Source of the DNA: Sulfurimonas sp. HSL-1716
Lineage (GTDB): Bacteria > Campylobacterota > Campylobacteria > Campylobacterales > Sulfurimonadaceae
Direction: 5' to 3'
DNA length: 64,000 bases
Assembly (NCBI RefSeq): GCF_039645975.1
Contig: NZ_CP147918.1
Span: forward strand, 806,001 to 870,000
Shown: piece by piece, positions 62,057 through 64,000 of the stretch
How positions within the stretch are numbered: position 1 is the first letter of the stretch
How the letters are laid out: each line of letters begins with the position of its first letter
Program-made: the position numbers and the translations under genes
The notes under the pieces: generated by a model
What the model saw: the letters and a program-made list of their open reading frames with translations, nothing else
The model's database searches: none
What the model was told of the DNA's origin: nothing

Positions 62057-63454
62057 TTGTCGGATAGATTAAAGACGGTCGAACGTCAAAACAGTGTACT
62101 TCATAAATTAAACGAAATTGCGGCCATATCTGATATAAGTCCTATAGAGACACTCAGAAAAGCGTTGGAAATAGGCAAAGAGTATTTCGGTTTGGAGTTT
62201 GGGATCGTCAGTCATATCGTCGGTGAAGAGTATAGGGTCGATGTTCAGTCATCGCCTCCCCAGACGCTGTTTGACGGACAGTTGTTCGAACTTGGTTCGA
62301 CGTATTGCAAAACGACACTGGAAACGGATAGTGTTTTAGCCATTACCGATGTCACGACGTCGAAATATAGAGGCCATCCATGCCACAGAGACTTCAATCT
62401 TGTGTCATACATAGGAGCTCCTATCAGAGTAAACTCAAAAATTTACGGTACGATAAACTTCTCTTCGGCTCAAGCCAGACATTTGGAATATGACAAGATA
62501 GACGATGAGTTCATGAAGCTTCTTGCACGGTGGGCGGGATCGTTTCTGGAGAGACAATCCGTTCTTGACGAGCTTTCTCTTGCAAAACAGCAGTTTGAAA
62601 TGATCTTTGAAAACAATGCATCGGGAATACTGCTTATCGACAGCAGTTGCCAGATATTGATGGTTAACAAGCGTTTTTGTGAGATCATCGGTTTTTCAAA
62701 ATCCGAACTTGTAGGAGAAAATGCGATAATCTATTATTTAGACGATCTTTCCTACCAAACTGCTCGGGAAAAAATTCTCAATACCGATAAAAATTCCTAT
62801 CTGCATATGGAGCATCAGCTTAAAAGAAAAGACGGCAAACTTATCTGGTGCGAATTTATCGGTTCTCAGATCGAACTGACAAAACAAAAGAGTGCCATGA
62901 TCTGGAGTATTTTGGATGTTACACTTCAAAAAGAGATGCAGGAAAAACTTGAGAAACAGGCTACGACGGATTATTTGACGGAACTTTTTAACAGAAGGTA
63001 TTTCACCGGCCGTTTAGAAGAGGAGATATCTAAAATTAAAAGAGATGAACACCATGAGATATCTTTAATCATGTTTGATCTCGACAGGTTCAAAGATATC
63101 AACGATACGTTCGGACATCTGATCGGTGATATCGTTTTGAAAAAGTTTGCCGATATCTTAAAACTTAATTCAAGAAAAGCGGATATTATCGGAAGGATAG
63201 GAGGTGAAGAGTTCGCTATGATTCTTCCCGATACGAATATAGACAACGCCGTTGTTCTGGCAAACAGGATTTTGCAGGAAACTTTTGAAACGAAGATAGA
63301 GATTGAAAACGGGAGTGTCGGGTTTACGGTAAGTATCGGCGTGACGGCTTTATCGGCGGATGATATAAACTATGACACGCCTATAGTGCGCGTAGACAAA
63401 GCTCTTTATGCTGCAAAGACAAGCGGACGCAACAAAATCGAGGTAAATGTTTAA
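62057..63454 (+). CDS. Diguanylate cyclase with GAF and PAS sensor domains
   Basis: A 465-residue cytosolic protein predicted to make cyclic di-GMP. GAF domain at about 15-170 (DGQLFELGSTYCKTTLETDS, SYIGAPIRVNSKIYGTINFS), PAS at about 185-300 (MIFENNASGILLIDSSCQIL), GGDEF at about 300-465 with active site GRIGGEEFAMIL (GGEEF at about 382). LFNRRYF and IMFDLDRFKDINDTFGH are present. No EAL or membrane helix. TTG start with AAAGGAAAT upstream. A TAGAAT at about 62019 may be the -10. Confidence 0.92.
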   Translation: MSDRLKTVERQNSVLHKLNEIAAISDISPIETLRKALEIGKEYFGLEFGIVSHIVGEEYRVDVQSSPPQTLFDGQLFELGSTYCKTTLETDSVLAITDVTTSKYRGHPCHRDFNLVSYIGAPIRVNSKIYGTINFSSAQARHLEYDKIDDEFMKLLARWAGSFLERQSVLDELSLAKQQFEMIFENNASGILLIDSSCQILMVNKRFCEIIGFSKSELVGENAIIYYLDDLSYQTAREKILNTDKNSYLHMEHQLKRKDGKLIWCEFIGSQIELTKQKSAMIWSILDVTLQKEMQEKLEKQATTDYLTELFNRRYFTGRLEEEISKIKRDEHHEISLIMFDLDRFKDINDTFGHLIGDIVLKKFADILKLNSRKADIIGRIGGEEFAMILPDTNIDNAVVLANRILQETFETKIEIENGSVGFTVSIGVTALSADDINYDTPIVRVDKALYAAKTSGRNKIEVNV

Positions 63455-64000
63455 GAAAAGCCGTTCAAGACCGCTTTGGCACATTGATGAGCGGATGCGA
63501 ACGCGAACTGAAAGTTGTATCCGCCGCGCTCTCCAGTGACATCGAGCACTTCACCGATAAAGTAGAGATCTTTTACCTTTTTGGACTCAAAACTTTTAGC
63601 ATCAATTTCATTGGTATTTACTCCGCCGCCGCATACTTCTGCATGTTTATAGCCGTGAGTATCGATGATCCTGAGTCTGTAGTTTTGAAGTTTGTTCATT
63701 ATCCCTTTTATCATCTTTGTGTTCAAGTGCAGAGCCTGCATACTCTCTTGTATCTTCATCTCCTTTAAAACGACGGCTGCAAGTTTTGAGGGGATGATCC
63801 CGCTAAGAAGGCTCAAGACAGAGTGCTGCGGGACTTTTTTACATAGCTGAAGCAACTGTGCCGATAGAGACTGCGGATTAAACTCTGAAATAAGATCGAG
63901 AGACAATTCGACCTCTTGATGATTCAAAAGTGCTTTTGAAGCAGTCTGCGAGATATCGAGCACGGCAAGACCGGAGATGCCGTAAGCGGTAAAAAGGATA
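63451..64000 (-). CDS. C-terminal part of NAD(P)/FAD-dependent oxidoreductase (BaiN/HI0933-like)
   Basis: The frame is open to the right edge (LFTAYGISGLAVLDIS at the boundary), so the start is outside. LFTxxGxSGxAVL, DTHGYKHAEVCGGGVNTNEI and the final LYFIGEVLDVTGERGGYNFQ followed by AFASAHQCAKAVL are the HI0933/YhiN signatures. About 183 codons are visible of an expected about 400. Its stop overlaps the GGDEF stop by four bases (TTAA). Confidence 0.93.
   Translation of the reverse strand, partial: ILFTAYGISGLAVLDISQTASKALLNHQEVELSLDLISEFNPQSLSAQLLQLCKKVPQHSVLSLLSGIIPSKLAAVVLKEMKIQESMQALHLNTKMIKGIMNKLQNYRLRIIDTHGYKHAEVCGGGVNTNEIDAKSFESKKVKDLYFIGEVLDVTGERGGYNFQFAFASAHQCAKAVLNGFS

Overview
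The window looks like a chromosome segment of a Campylobacterota (epsilonproteobacterial) chemolithotroph close to Sulfurimonas. This rests on gene content and order: parAB, then the split b'/b ATP synthase operon, then tolQRAB-pal-cpoB, slyD, fabD and an MTA/SAH nucleosidase gene. Moderate-to-low GC and a poly-G tract typical of the group agree. The genus is an inference; no rRNA or tRNA gene is present.

Layout. (1) 1-3928: end of a probable TolC-like gene, an RND membrane-fusion protein and an RND permease, closed by a rho-independent terminator. (2) 3939-34360: a complete, apparently intact 30.4-kb temperate siphophage prophage bounded by a 23-bp direct repeat. Its leftward arm holds int, an excisionase-like HTH gene, two tandem Dam-type methylases, a zinc-finger protein and a compact sliding-clamp-like protein. 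Between the arms lie a LexA/CI-type repressor, a Cro-like gene and five copies of a repressor operator in two clusters, arranged like lambda OL and OR. The rightward arm holds a CII/CP76-like regulator, a DnaB-like helicase, a replication protein with iterons inside its gene, an HNH nuclease, terminases, an HK97-type head module, a lambda-type tail module with a GGGAAAG frameshift, and a lysis cassette (holin, second small membrane protein, lysozyme, overlapping Rz/Rz1). (3) 34361-40295: rplU-rpmA, obg-proB-fmt-birA and parA-parB. (4) 40356-46135: the F1Fo ATP synthase operon. (5) 46143-50632: the Tol-Pal envelope system. (6) 50712-55117: slyD, a degenerate NtrC/Fis-like gene, fabD, a nitrilase-family gene, mtnN and a TtcA-like gene. 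(7) 55136-64000: a hypothetical gene, a secreted seven-heme cytochrome preceded by a G9 tract, yebC, an IMPACT-family gene, an EI24/DUF3137/LemA cluster, a GAF-PAS-GGDEF protein and the end of a BaiN/HI0933-like flavoprotein.

How it works together. Phage repressor binding at GATACNNNNNGTATC sites would silence both early arms. On induction, Int plus the excisionase-like protein would recombine the 23-bp repeats. The crossover lies inside the 3' end of int, so the integrase C-terminus differs between integrated and free phage. The phage appears to carry its own helicase, initiator, origin and possibly a clamp. The flanking host genes are core housekeeping genes and look undamaged by the insertion.

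Most notable points: the integrase tail switch; the mosaic pair of methylases with identical ends; the half-size clamp-like protein; a chain of tiny coupled genes just left of OL; and the possible phase-variable multiheme cytochrome. No CRISPR array, IS element, rRNA or tRNA was seen.
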